Source: Oscillospiraceae bacterium (GTDB taxonomy: Bacteria; Bacillota; Clostridia; Oscillospirales; Oscillospiraceae). Taken from it: 64,000 nucleotides of DNA. The stretch covers positions 30,856-94,855 of the forward strand of contig SVMC01000003.1 in assembly GCA_015067585.1 (NCBI GenBank), written 5' to 3'. Each line of letters opens with the position of its first letter. The first letter of the stretch is position 1. Positions 51,594 through 59,884 of the stretch are shown piece after piece. The notes below the pieces were generated by a model. That model made no database searches. It saw nothing but the letters and a program-made list of their open reading frames with translations, and was not told the origin of the DNA. Position numbers and translations under genes: made by a program.

Positions 51594-52973
51594 ATGGCTT
51601 CTGCGAAGCTCACGAAAATTGAATCCTATCTGGTCCCGGGCAAACGGGTCCACCTCATCGGCATCGGCGGCGTTTCCATGCGTCCTCTTGGTCTGGTGCT
51701 GGCGGGCATGGGCCTGGTAATTACCGGTTCTGATATGAACGCGTCCGTATCCACAGATGAGCTGATCGCTAAGGGCATTCAGGTCCATATCGGACATCGG
51801 GCGGAAAACATCGGCAATGCGGACTGCATCATTCGCACAGCGGCCGTTCACAACGATAATCCGGAAATCGCGGCAGCCCGTGCCAAGGGCATCCCGGTGT
51901 TTGAGCGGGCGCAGGCATGGGGTGTGATCATGCGGGCCTACCGTAACGCCATCTGCATTTCCGGCACCCATGGTAAAACCACCACCACCGCAATGGTGAC
52001 CCATATCTTCATGCAGGCCCAGCGGGATCCTACTGTGATGATCGGCGGCTATCTGCCCCTTCTGAAGGCAGGACATCGTGTGGGCGGCGGCGATACCATC
52101 ATCATGGAGAGCTGCGAATACTGCAATTCCTTCCTGAATTTCTTCCCCACCATTGCGGTGGTCATGAATGTGGAAGCGGATCATCTGGATTTCTTCAAGG
52201 ATCTTGCGGATGTGCAGAAATCCTTCCGTGCCTTTGCGTCTCTGGTACCGGAGAGCGGCTGCGTTCTTGCTAATGGCGACGATGCTTGTACCCGTGACAC
52301 CCTGAAGGATATGGACTATATCACCTTCGGCATCGCAAAGGCCAATACCTATCACGGCGAAAACTTCTCCGAGGATTGGCGGGACTTTGATCTGGTGGCG
52401 GAAGGGAAGACGGTTTGCCATATTCATCTCAATGTGTTTGGCCGTCATAATGCCATAAATGCCATTGCAGCCGCTACAGTGGCCCTGCAGCTTGGAATTG
52501 ATCCTGCAGATATTGCGGCAGGTCTTGAGAGTTTCACCGGCGCAGGCCGCCGTATGGAGTATAAGGGCACTTACAATGGGGCAAAGATCTATGACGATTA
52601 TGCCCATCATCCCGGTGAGCTTCATGCTCTCATCGACTCTCTGCAGACCATGGGTTATGAGCGTATCGTGCTGGCCTTCCAGCCCCACACCTACACAAGA
52701 ACCCATGCCCTGTTCCATGACTTTGTGAAGGAACTCAAGCGGGTAGATCAGCCGGTCCTGGCGGAGATCTATGCCGCCCGTGAGAAAAATACCATCGGCA
52801 TTTCCTCTGAAGACCTGGCAAAGGAGATCCGGGGCAGTGTGTTCTTTGAGACCCTGCCGGAGGTAGCGGATTATCTGCGCTCCATTGCCCAACCCGGCGA
52901 TCTGATCGTGACGGTTGGTGCAGGTGACATTTACAAAGCAGGCGAAATGATGCTGCAGAACCCGCAGTCATAA
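51594..52973 (+). CDS. murC: UDP-N-acetylmuramate--L-alanine ligase
   Basis: Adds L-alanine to UDP-MurNAc, the first amino-acid step of peptidoglycan synthesis. The 459-residue length is standard. Domains: N-terminal Rossmann (IGIGGVSMRPLG, about 22-33), central ATP domain with GTHGKTTTT (124-132) and the Mur signature near FGRHNAINAIAAA, C-terminal domain with DDYAHHPGEL. An ATG after GGGAGGC is the start. It is monocistronic with its own promoter and terminator, away from a dcw cluster. Confidence 0.95.
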   Translation: MASAKLTKIESYLVPGKRVHLIGIGGVSMRPLGLVLAGMGLVITGSDMNASVSTDELIAKGIQVHIGHRAENIGNADCIIRTAAVHNDNPEIAAARAKGIPVFERAQAWGVIMRAYRNAICISGTHGKTTTTAMVTHIFMQAQRDPTVMIGGYLPLLKAGHRVGGGDTIIMESCEYCNSFLNFFPTIAVVMNVEADHLDFFKDLADVQKSFRAFASLVPESGCVLANGDDACTRDTLKDMDYITFGIAKANTYHGENFSEDWRDFDLVAEGKTVCHIHLNVFGRHNAINAIAAATVALQLGIDPADIAAGLESFTGAGRRMEYKGTYNGAKIYDDYAHHPGELHALIDSLQTMGYERIVLAFQPHTYTRTHALFHDFVKELKRVDQPVLAEIYAAREKNTIGISSEDLAKEIRGSVFFETLPEVADYLRSIAQPGDLIVTVGAGDIYKAGEMMLQNPQS

Positions 52974-53014
52974 AAATATATGGGGTGCCTTCATTGAGGA
53001 GGCACCCCATTTTG
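52974..53014. terminator. Bidirectional terminator of murC and the DUF896 gene
   Basis: A perfect 10-bp stem (TGGGGTGCCT at 52981-52990 with its complement at 53000-53009), followed by TTTTG on plus and TATATTTTTA on minus. Confidence 0.9.
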
Positions 53015-53019
53015 AATGC

Positions 53020-53226
53020 TTATTGCTCTTTTTTCGGCAGAGGCCGCTTGTTTCCCTGTTCGTCCACCAGATAGGTGTTGTCCAGCTGTGCTCTCAGGTT
53101 CGCACGGAAGGTGGAAAGGTACTCCTTTCTCAGACGGTCCCGTTCCTCGGTCTCTTCCGGGGTCAGGCCAACGGTCTTGGCCTTTTTGGCCAGCGCATTG
53201 ATGCGGGCGATGGTTTCATTCAGCAT
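53020..53226 (-). CDS. DUF896 (YnzC/UPF0291) family protein
   Basis: A 68-residue protein with the family pattern: IARINALAKKAKTVGLTPEE, then ERDRLRKEYL and FRANLRAQLDNTYLVDEQGN. It is a helical hairpin of unknown function; the B. subtilis member YnzC lies in an SOS-linked operon. A GTGAGGGAT site precedes the start. It is a single gene convergent with murC. Confidence 0.92.
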   Translation of the reverse strand: MLNETIARINALAKKAKTVGLTPEETEERDRLRKEYLSTFRANLRAQLDNTYLVDEQGNKRPLPKKEQ

Positions 53227-53347
53227 ATTGATCCCTCACTTTTCTGTTATTTTACTGATTGGTCAAGGCATTGTCAAGTGCGAGGTTTTTCTTGCACCGG
53301 GGGAAGAATTTCGGTATAATGGAAAAAAACAAACAGGAGCTACTATC

Positions 53348-54571
53348 ATGATCGTAGGTATCATCGGCGGCGGCGCGGCGGGCATGGCGGCGGCGCTGAC
53401 GGCCTGCCGGGAAGGCGGCAGGGTAATTTTATATGAACGGCAGGCACGGCTGGGAAGAAAGCTTATGGCCACCGGCAACGGACGGTGCAACCTTTCCAAC
53501 CGGGAAGCCGACGCATCCCATTATCACGGAGAATCGCCGGAATTTGTCAAGGCGGCGCTGAAGCGGTTTGATGTGAAGGATACCCTTGCCTTTTTTTGCA
53601 AGCTGGGCCTTCTCACAGTGGAAGAACCCGACGGAAAGATCTATCCCTTCAGCAATCAGGCCAACAGTGTGACGGATGTGCTGCGCCTTGCCTTGGAGAA
53701 CAGTACCTGTGAGCTGCGCCTTGGCTGTGAGGTAAAAAATGTTGCGAAGCGGCGGGGCAGCTTCGAAGTGGAATACGAGGGCGGACGGGATCGTGTGGAT
53801 CGCCTCATTGTGGCGGCAGGCGGACTTGCGGGCAGCCAACTGGGCGGCACAGGTGCCGGCTATGCCATCTTAAAATCCCTTGGACATAGCTGTACAAAGC
53901 TCTATCCGTCTCTGGTGCAGCTTCGTACCGATCGCACATGGGTACGCTCACTCAAGGGCGTGCGGTGTGACGCGAAGGTAAAGCTCCTGCAGGGAGAGAG
54001 GCTCCTTGCCCGGGAAGAGGGCGAGGTACAGTTTACGGACTTCGGCATCAGCGGCCCCTGTGTGTTTGCCTTAGCCCGTGCCTGTGCCGGAAAAGAGGGG
54101 AATATGACGGCGGTGCTGGATCTGTGCCCTTGTCTTGACAGGAAGGAAATTCAGCAGCGGCTGACAGAACGAAGGGGCGATTTTGCGTCCCTCACCATGG
54201 AAAACTATCTCACGGGACTTCTCCATAACCGACTTGGCAGGACGGTGCTGCGCTCCTGCGGCTTTTCTCTGGAAGACCCGGTGAATGCACTGACAGACCG
54301 GCAGATCGCAGCCATTGCTGCCGCCATCAAGGGATTTACGATCCCGGTGCTTGGGGCGATGGATCTGTCGCAGGCGCAGGTCACTGCCGGCGGCATCCGT
54401 ACAGGGGAGTTTGACCCCGCCACATTGGAAAGCCGCCTTGTGCCGGGCCTGTATGCGGCGGGCGAAGTGCTGGATATTGACGGAGATTGCGGCGGCTTTA
54501 ATCTGCAGTGGGCCTGGTCATCGGGCCGTCTGGCAGGATTGCTGCTAAGCCGCAGGGAGGGTACAGTATGA
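53348..54571 (+). CDS. NAD(P)/FAD-dependent oxidoreductase, HI0933/BaiN-like
   Basis: A 407-residue flavoprotein of the HI0933 family. The FAD Rossmann motif is IGGGAAGMAAALTA (6-19), then the family signature GRKLMATGNGRCNLSN (about 38-53) and the late GLYAAGEVLDIDGDCGGFNL (about 372-391). Members include BaiN, reported to reduce bile-acid intermediates, but most have no known substrate. The start at ATG 53348 has CAGGAGC upstream. It overlaps the next FAD gene by four bases. Confidence 0.9.
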   Translation: MIVGIIGGGAAGMAAALTACREGGRVILYERQARLGRKLMATGNGRCNLSNREADASHYHGESPEFVKAALKRFDVKDTLAFFCKLGLLTVEEPDGKIYPFSNQANSVTDVLRLALENSTCELRLGCEVKNVAKRRGSFEVEYEGGRDRVDRLIVAAGGLAGSQLGGTGAGYAILKSLGHSCTKLYPSLVQLRTDRTWVRSLKGVRCDAKVKLLQGERLLAREEGEVQFTDFGISGPCVFALARACAGKEGNMTAVLDLCPCLDRKEIQQRLTERRGDFASLTMENYLTGLLHNRLGRTVLRSCGFSLEDPVNALTDRQIAAIAAAIKGFTIPVLGAMDLSQAQVTAGGIRTGEFDPATLESRLVPGLYAAGEVLDIDGDCGGFNLQWAWSSGRLAGLLLSRREGTV

Positions 54572-56157
54572 TCAGAATCAAAGACATTATCCTGACACCG
54601 GATCAGAGCGAAGATCAGCTTCTCTATCTTGTGTCTGTGGCATTAAAAATCCAGGCTTCGGAGATCGCCTCATGGAAGATCCATAAAAAATCCATCGATG
54701 CAAGAAAAAAGCCGGACATCCGCATTTTATACACCATTGATGTGGCCCTTCATTCCGGTGAGCGGCAGGTGCTTCGCCGCTGCAAGCGGGCAGAGCGGGT
54801 GCAGGATGAATACTATAAGCCGCCTAAGGCGGCGAAAAAGCCGGAAAAGCGCCCCATTGTGGTGGGCTTTGGCCCTGCGGGAATGTTTGCCGCACTGGTG
54901 CTGGCGGAGGCGGGGCTTTGCCCCATCGTACTGGAGCGGGGCGATAATGCCCCCACCCGCCGGGAAAAGGTGGAGCGCTTCTGGCGGGACGGCGTACTGG
55001 ACCCGGGCAGCAATGTGCAGTTCGGTGAAGGCGGCGCGGGTACTTTTTCCGATGGTAAGCTCAATACCGGCACGAAAAATGAACGCATCCGCTGGGTGCT
55101 GCATCAGTTTGTAAAGGCAGGTGCCCCGGAGGATATCCTCTATGACGCAAAGCCCCATGTGGGGACGGACTGCCTGTTTGAGGTGGTGCAGAATATCAGA
55201 AAACGCATTGAGCGCCGGGGCGGCGAGGTGCGCTTTCGTCAGCAAATGACAAGCGTTATTGCGGAAAACGGCGCGGTCTGCGCCGTGGAGGTGGATACAC
55301 CGGAAGGAAAGCAGAGCCTTTCCTGTGACGCAGTGGTGCTTGCCCCCGGTCACAGTGCAAGGGATACCTTCCGGATGCTTCTGGATGAAGGTATTGAGCT
55401 GGAACCCAAACCCTTCTCCATGGGTGTTCGCATTGAGCATAAGCAGGGCATGGTGGATGATGCCCAGTATGGCCGCAGCCGTGGCTTCCTGCCTCCGGCG
55501 GACTATAAGCTGTCCTGCCATCTGCCGGATGGCTCCAGTGCCTATACCTTCTGCATGTGCCCCGGTGGCTATGTGGTGGCGGCGGCCTCGGAAGAAGGTG
55601 GTGTGGTCACCAACGGCATGAGCCTCAACGCAAGAGACGGGGAGAATGCCAACAGCGCCCTGCTTGTGACTCTGCCGGTGTCTGCCTTCCCGGATGCTTC
55701 GCCCCTTGGCGGGATGTATTATCAGCAGGCCATTGAGCGCCGCGCCTTTGAAGCGGGCGGCAGCAATTACCGTGCGCCTGCCCAGCGGGTGGGGGATTTC
55801 CTTGCGGGAAAGCCTACCACCGCCCTTGGCAGTGTTGCTCCCACTTATCAGCCGGGTGTCACCCTCTGCGACCTTCACGATGTATTGCCCCAGAGCATTA
55901 CCGGGACATTGGAGCAGGCGCTTACCGCCTTGGGAGAGCGTCTTTCAGGATTTGACGACGGCGATGCGGTTCTGACGGCACCGGAGACCAGAAGCTCCTC
56001 TCCTGTGCGCATTCTTCGCGGTGATGACCGCCAAAGCAATCTGCGGGGCTTGTATCCCTGTGGTGAGGGTGCGGGCTATGCAGGCGGCATCATGTCTGCC
56101 GCAGTGGATGGTATCTGCAGCGCCGAGGCTGTGATCGAAAACGCAAACAACAAATAG
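54568..56157 (+). CDS. FAD-dependent dehydrogenase, COG2509 type
   Basis: A 529-residue protein. The N-terminal 85 residues (DIILTPDQSEDQLLYLVSVA, then Lys-rich) form a small domain typical of this group, followed by the FAD motif VVGFGPAGMFAALVLAEAGL (about 94-113), the block NVQFGEGGAGTFSDGKLNTG, and a late GEGAGYAGGIMSAAVDGI near the C-terminus. The substrate is unknown. It is coupled to the upstream HI0933-like gene, so both may act on related compounds. ATG 54568 is preceded by GGGAGGG. Confidence 0.88.
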   Translation: MIRIKDIILTPDQSEDQLLYLVSVALKIQASEIASWKIHKKSIDARKKPDIRILYTIDVALHSGERQVLRRCKRAERVQDEYYKPPKAAKKPEKRPIVVGFGPAGMFAALVLAEAGLCPIVLERGDNAPTRREKVERFWRDGVLDPGSNVQFGEGGAGTFSDGKLNTGTKNERIRWVLHQFVKAGAPEDILYDAKPHVGTDCLFEVVQNIRKRIERRGGEVRFRQQMTSVIAENGAVCAVEVDTPEGKQSLSCDAVVLAPGHSARDTFRMLLDEGIELEPKPFSMGVRIEHKQGMVDDAQYGRSRGFLPPADYKLSCHLPDGSSAYTFCMCPGGYVVAAASEEGGVVTNGMSLNARDGENANSALLVTLPVSAFPDASPLGGMYYQQAIERRAFEAGGSNYRAPAQRVGDFLAGKPTTALGSVAPTYQPGVTLCDLHDVLPQSITGTLEQALTALGERLSGFDDGDAVLTAPETRSSSPVRILRGDDRQSNLRGLYPCGEGAGYAGGIMSAAVDGICSAEAVIENANNK

Positions 56158-56179
56158 TTACAAATTGCACAAACGAAAT

Positions 56180-56236
56180 TACCCCCTATTTTCTTTGGAA
56201 TTTTGTGAAAATTCCTTGAAAATGGGGGTATTTGCG
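56180..56236 (+). terminator. Terminator of the flavoprotein pair
   Basis: A long hairpin: outer arms TACCCCC (from 56180) and GGGGGTA (to 56230) with further pairing ATTTTC/GAAAAT and GGAATTTT/AAAATTCC inside, followed by TTTGCG. Confidence 0.7.
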
Positions 56237-56256
56237 ATATCGATAAAAAATTTAGC

Positions 56257-56284
56257 TTGACATTTCATAAAAATTTGCTATAAT
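56257..56284 (+). promoter_or_regulatory. Strong promoter of the SLH-lysozyme gene
   Basis: Both hexamers are consensus: TTGACA (56257-56262), 16 bases, TATAAT (56279-56284). The start codon is 43 bases further on. Confidence 0.85.
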
Positions 56285-56327
56285 TCATTACAAATAGTAA
56301 CAAAATTATGTCAAGAGGTGTCAAATT

Positions 56328-57686
56328 ATGAAATACCGAAGACTAATTGCATTACTGCTGGTAATGTCTATGCTACTTTCAATGCTGACTATTTCTATAT
56401 CGGCAGCTTCTATGAAAGCCAGCGATTCTCTGGTTCAGTTTATTAAGAACTGCGAAGGTTTCACCAAGTACAAGCAGTGGGATTACAGTCACTGGTCTAT
56501 TGGTTATGGAACGCAGTGCGACGCTGATGATTATCCCAATGGTATTACGGAGGATGAAGCGGATGCGCTGCTTCGCAGGGCACTCAGCAAATCTGAGGGA
56601 GCTGTTGATGATTTTGTGAGCAAAAATGGTTTACAGCCTTCTCAGCAGCAGTATGACTGTATGGTTTCTATCACCTATGGTCTGGGTACGGAATGGATGC
56701 TGAGCAAGTATCAGCTTCCCCGGCTGCTGATCAACGGATGTACGGAGCTTGAACTTCTCAATTCTTTGGGTAGTTGGGTCAGTGCCGGCGGTGAAACTTT
56801 GAACGGTCTGATCTATCGCAGGATGCGGGAAACTTACATATATTTCCATGGAGAATACAATTCTACCGGGAATATTGCAAAGGATGTTCCCTATGCCTGC
56901 ATCAAGTTTGATCCTGCAGGTGGTACGGTCAGTACCAAACGGCTTTATACCTTCCGGGATCAGCCTTATGGACAGAATCAGACGCTGCCGGTTCCCACCC
57001 GCAGCGGCTACACCTTCGCAGGCTGGTTTGATTCCAACGGCAATCAGATCACAGATGATACTGTTGCAAAAACGACACTCACATCTGTGACAGCCCGCTG
57101 GAAAACGGGTGTCGAACTGGATTGGGTCTTTAATGATGTCAATTCCGGCCATTGGTTCTATCATGATGTGAAAAAGGCCAAGGAGCTGAAAATTTTTGAA
57201 GGCTATACCGACGGCAGCTTCCGACCGGATGAGAGCATCACCCGAGCTATGTTCATTCAGGTCATTTACCGTGCGGCAGGCGCTCCCAAGACAGATGCCG
57301 AAGAGCCCTTCACCGATGTGAACTCCGGCACATGGTATTATGACGCAGTGCGCTGGGCCTATGGTCGGGGCATTGTGAAGGGTGTCTCGGAAGATCGCTT
57401 CGCCCCGGAGCAGATCATCACCCGGGAACAGATGGCAACCATGCTGTTCAATTACTGCGCCTCCATCGGACAGACGGACAAGGACCAGTATGCATCCATT
57501 GACAGCTTTGCGGACGCAAAGGATGTATCTGATTTTGCGCGTGAGCCGATGCAGTGGGTGGTTGGTGTTGGCTTGATCCAGGGTGTTGGCAATAACCGCC
57601 TTGCGCCGAAGCAGGTCGCGACCCGCTCACAGGGTGCTGCCATCATGGTGCGCATGACTGCATTGATTCAGAAAAACATCGCATGA
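56328..57686 (+). CDS. Secreted GH24 lysozyme with InlB-type repeat and SLH anchor
   Basis: A 452-residue secreted protein. Signal peptide 1-27. A phage-type lysozyme domain (about 30-175) has the catalytic Glu43 (NCEGF), Asp52 and the SIGYGT motif (57-62), as in T4-type GH24 enzymes. An InlB/Flg_new repeat (about 190-260, VPTRSGYTFAGWFDSNGNQI) is followed by three SLH domains (about 263-450). It probably cleaves peptidoglycan glycan strands while attached to the wall, for remodelling, self-lysis or killing neighbours. No holin or phage gene is near, which argues against prophage origin. A strong promoter suggests high expression. AAGAGGTG precedes the start. Confidence 0.9.
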   Translation: MKYRRLIALLLVMSMLLSMLTISISAASMKASDSLVQFIKNCEGFTKYKQWDYSHWSIGYGTQCDADDYPNGITEDEADALLRRALSKSEGAVDDFVSKNGLQPSQQQYDCMVSITYGLGTEWMLSKYQLPRLLINGCTELELLNSLGSWVSAGGETLNGLIYRRMRETYIYFHGEYNSTGNIAKDVPYACIKFDPAGGTVSTKRLYTFRDQPYGQNQTLPVPTRSGYTFAGWFDSNGNQITDDTVAKTTLTSVTARWKTGVELDWVFNDVNSGHWFYHDVKKAKELKIFEGYTDGSFRPDESITRAMFIQVIYRAAGAPKTDAEEPFTDVNSGTWYYDAVRWAYGRGIVKGVSEDRFAPEQIITREQMATMLFNYCASIGQTDKDQYASIDSFADAKDVSDFAREPMQWVVGVGLIQGVGNNRLAPKQVATRSQGAAIMVRMTALIQKNIA

Positions 57687-57760
57687 TAAGTCCCGATTAT
57701 TGGACATAAAATAAATTACTATTATAGCGTACAGAGCAAAACCAATGGGAATTTGTTCAT

Positions 57761-57795
57761 GTGCAAGGCTCCAAATCCGGGGCCTTGCACATTTC
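57761..57795 (+). terminator. Hairpin after the SLH-lysozyme gene
   Basis: A 9-bp perfect stem, GTGCAAGGC (57761-57769) with GCCTTGCAC (57782-57790), then ATTTCGTT. The T-run is short, so read-through into the truA operon is possible. Confidence 0.55.
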
Positions 57796-57811
57796 GTTAA
57801 AGGAGTGCGCT

Positions 57812-57934
57812 ATGAATTATTCTTTTATTGCGGTTTGCGGCCATATTGAAGTATATGACGAGAATGGAATCTTTCTGTTTTCCGCGGACAACCGGCGGGA
57901 GGCCAGACAGGAATTGGAGAAGGAATTCGCATGA
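57812..57934 (+). CDS. 40-residue conserved-looking small protein
   Basis: A 41-codon frame with a clear AAAGGAG site eight bases upstream. The product starts MNYSFIAVCGHIEVYDENGI and ends in an amphipathic, charged helix (DNRREARQELEKEFA). Its stop overlaps the truA start (ATGA), typical of a translationally coupled pair. I do not know the family. Frame length alone would not support it, but the ribosome binding site and exact coupling do. Confidence 0.65.
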   Translation: MNYSFIAVCGHIEVYDENGIFLFSADNRREARQELEKEFA

Positions 57935-58665
57935 ATTACAAGCTGACAATTGCATATGACGGCACCCGCTATCGAGGTTGGCAGCGGCTTGGCGACAGCG
58001 GCCAGACCATTCAGGGAAAAATAGAGGCTGTGCTCAGCCGCATGGAGGGAAGAACTGTGGAAATCTCCGGCAGCGGACGCACGGATGCCGGTGCCCATGC
58101 CATGGGTCAGGTTGCCACAGTGCAGCTTTCCGGCGACAGGGGTCCAAAGGAGATCAAAGATTATGTCAACTTCTATCTTCCCGAGGATATTGGAATCCTT
58201 TCTGTGGAAGAGGCACCGCCCCGTTTTCACGCCCGGCTGAGCAGTTCCTGGAAGACTTACCGTTACCGCATATGGATGTCTTCTCAACCATGTATTTTCG
58301 AGAGAAAGTATTGCTATTGCCCCGAGCGCATCCCGGATGCGGAGATAATGCGCGAGGCAGCGCAGCAGTTTTTGGGCACCCATGATTTCAGGGCGTTTCA
58401 TACCGGGAAGACGAAAAAATCCACCGTCCGCACCATCTACTCTATTGAGTTGCTGCAGGTAGGGCCGGAACTGCAGATCTTCTTCACCGGTGATGGCTTT
58501 CTTTACAACATGGTTCGCATTATGGTGGGCACCCTTTTGGAGATTGGCTGGGGAGATCGCCCGGCGAAGGATATTGCAAGGCTTTTGACCCAGCAGGAGA
58601 GGGCACAGGCAGGCTTTACCGCGCCGCCGCAGGGACTGTGCCTGATGGAGGTAGTTTATCTATGA
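57931..58665 (+). CDS. truA: tRNA pseudouridine(38-40) synthase TruA
   Basis: A 244-residue enzyme. The catalytic aspartate is Asp52 in GSGRTDAGAHAMGQ. Other family segments are YDGTRYRGWQR (9-19) and FLYNMVRIMVGTLLEIGWGD (about 191-210). It modifies uridines 38-40 in tRNA anticodon arms. It is coupled to the small gene upstream and overlaps the ArsC-like gene downstream by four bases. It lies away from the ribosomal-protein cluster where truA is often found. Confidence 0.96.
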   Translation: MNYKLTIAYDGTRYRGWQRLGDSGQTIQGKIEAVLSRMEGRTVEISGSGRTDAGAHAMGQVATVQLSGDRGPKEIKDYVNFYLPEDIGILSVEEAPPRFHARLSSSWKTYRYRIWMSSQPCIFERKYCYCPERIPDAEIMREAAQQFLGTHDFRAFHTGKTKKSTVRTIYSIELLQVGPELQIFFTGDGFLYNMVRIMVGTLLEIGWGDRPAKDIARLLTQQERAQAGFTAPPQGLCLMEVVYL

Positions 58666-59015
58666 ATATTCAGATTTTTGGCACATCCAAGTGCTTTGAT
58701 ACGAAAAAGGCAGAGCGCTATTTCAAGGAGCGCAGGATCAATTTTCAGCGCATCGATCTGATCAAATTTGGAATGTCCGGCGGTGAGTTCGACAGTGTAC
58801 TTCGCGCCGTTGGCGGCATTGACAAGCTGATCGATTGGGACGGAAAGTCTCCCACTCTGGATCTTTTGCGCTATACCGATGATGTCCGCACGAAAGAGGA
58901 CAAGGTATTTGATGATCCCCGTCTCATGAAGACGCCGGTCGTTCGCTGCGGGAAGAAAGCCACCGTTGGCTACTGCCCCGAGGTTTGGGCCAAGTGGTGC
59001 GAGGAGGGGAAGTAA
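58662..59015 (+). CDS. ArsC/Spx-family thioredoxin-fold protein
   Basis: A 117-residue protein of the ArsC/Spx/YffB family. The N-terminal IFGTSKCFDTKKAERYFKER carries a single active-site cysteine (Cys11), without the CxxC of Spx, and the C-terminal DPRLMKTPVVRCGKKATVGY matches the family's RPI/V-type turn. Arsenate reductase activity is unproven because the resolving residues cannot be assigned. The start overlaps the truA stop. It is followed with a one-base overlap by a small gene. Confidence 0.88.
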   Translation: MNIQIFGTSKCFDTKKAERYFKERRINFQRIDLIKFGMSGGEFDSVLRAVGGIDKLIDWDGKSPTLDLLRYTDDVRTKEDKVFDDPRLMKTPVVRCGKKATVGYCPEVWAKWCEEGK

Positions 59016-59251
59016 TGAACCCGGCTGCACTGTTTCGCCTCAAGGCAGATGTCAAAGCCTTTGAGGCAGCGCATCCGAAGTTTACCGCCTTTCTCCATTA
59101 TGCCGCGGAGCATAGTCTGCAAGAAGGAAATGTGCTGGAGGTTACGGTACGGCAGCCGGATGGCAAAGAAGTCCGCTCCAATCTGCGCCTGAGTGAAGAC
59201 GATGTGCGTATGCTGAAAGACCTTCTTGAACTGCTGCATACAGAAAAATAA
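59015..59251 (+). CDS. Hypothetical small protein
   Basis: A 78-residue protein from ATG 59015 with a strong GAGGAGGGG site inside the preceding gene. It is mixed helix and strand: FEAAHPKFTAFLHYAAEHSL, then EVTVRQPDGKEVRSNLRLSE, then a leucine-rich helix DDVRMLKDLLELLHTEK. It has no cysteines, membrane span or motif I know. It is the last gene of the truA run. Confidence 0.72.
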   Translation: MNPAALFRLKADVKAFEAAHPKFTAFLHYAAEHSLQEGNVLEVTVRQPDGKEVRSNLRLSEDDVRMLKDLLELLHTEK

Positions 59252-59291
59252 AAAATGAGCGCTTTGGAGATTGTGTTTCCAAAGCGCTCAT
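59245..59291 (-). terminator. Terminator of the ribbon-helix-helix gene
   Basis: A perfect 14-bp stem (ATGAGCGCTTTGGA at 59255-59268 with its complement at 59278-59291). On the minus strand it is followed by TTTTTATTTTT. It overlaps the stop codon of that gene and may also act weakly on plus. Confidence 0.88.
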
Positions 59292-59473
59292 TCGTCCTCG
59301 GGTTCTTCGGGAACCTCGATTCCGTATTTTTTCAAAAGATCTTCGATAGCTTCGTCCAATAGACGACTTTTGGGGATTCTTGTTTTCTTTGCAAGCCGGT
59401 TAAAGAGCGGAACAAGCTCGTTTTTCAAAGACGAGGTAAATCTTGTACGGTATTTCAGATAAGGCTCTGACAT
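59288..59473 (-). CDS. Ribbon-helix-helix domain protein
   Basis: A 61-residue CopG/Arc-like protein: a basic strand (YLKYRTRFTSSLKNEL) followed by two helices (LVPLFNRLAKKTRI and SRLLDEAIEDLLKKY) and an acidic tail. ATG 59473 has an AAGGAG site nine bases upstream; the GTG at 59482 is too close to it. It probably binds DNA as a dimer. No toxin gene is adjacent on this strand, so an antitoxin role is not supported. Confidence 0.82.
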   Translation of the reverse strand: MSEPYLKYRTRFTSSLKNELVPLFNRLAKKTRIPKSRLLDEAIEDLLKKYGIEVPEEPEDE

Positions 59474-59566
59474 GGCAAACACTCCTTTCTGCTAACAGAC
59501 ATATTATATATATTATTGCCTATTCAAACAATTGGTTTCAAATAGTGATTTAATAACAACAAATAC

Positions 59567-59595
59567 TTGAAAATAGGTGGTACATAGTGTATAGT
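59567..59595 (+). promoter_or_regulatory. Promoter of the 59616 gene
   Basis: TTGAAA (59567-59572), 17 bases, TATAGT (59590-59595), 20 bases before the start codon. Confidence 0.65.
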
Positions 59596-59615
59596 TAGTA
59601 GGAGGAGGGATTATT

Positions 59616-59846
59616 TTGGAAAACAAAGCAGACTTGATTCAGGCTGCTTCATTACTGTTTCAACTTGGAAACGAGGTTGAGAATGCGAGGCAGAATCTGA
59701 AAGATCTTGTAGAGTCTGGGGTGGCCTATGAATCCGAAGAAATGCTTTTTGCATTGCATTCCTTTCAGCAGCTTGAATGCCAATGGAATAAAGCAGAGCA
59801 AGAGTATCTTGCAATGAGAGAGATTGTTATGAATAGCACAAAATAA
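59616..59846 (+). CDS. Hypothetical small helical protein
   Basis: A 76-residue protein starting with TTG 59616 after GGAGGAGGG. It is nearly all helical and Gln/Glu-rich (LIQAASLLFQLGNEVENARQ, FQQLECQWNKAEQEYLAMRE), a shape that suits a small coiled coil or adaptor. I do not recognise it. It has its own promoter and terminator. It is divergent from the ribbon-helix-helix gene, so that protein might control it across the shared AT-rich gap. Confidence 0.68.
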   Translation: MENKADLIQAASLLFQLGNEVENARQNLKDLVESGVAYESEEMLFALHSFQQLECQWNKAEQEYLAMREIVMNSTK

Positions 59847-59884
59847 ATCAGGCCCTCTGACTAACACAGAGGGCCTGATTTTAG
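59846..59884. terminator. Bidirectional terminator
   Basis: A perfect 14-bp stem (59846-59859 with 59867-59880, AATCAGGCCCTCTG and its complement) between the converging small gene and the thioesterase; TTAG follows on plus and TTATTTTG on minus. Confidence 0.85.

Noticed and set aside
53348..54571. Bile-acid reductase (BaiN) assignment
   Set aside because: The HI0933 family is broad and no other bai genes are present; only the family is claimed.
56328..57686. Prophage remnant around the GH24 lysozyme
   Set aside because: No holin, integrase, structural gene or att-like repeat nearby; the gene has its own promoter, a signal peptide and SLH domains.
58662..59015. Arsenate resistance function for the ArsC-like gene
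   Set aside because: No arsR or arsB nearby and the resolving residues cannot be identified; the family includes many non-arsenate members.
59288..59846. Toxin-antitoxin pair from the ribbon-helix-helix gene and its divergent neighbour
   Set aside because: The genes are divergent, not an operon, and the 76-residue protein has no toxin motif.
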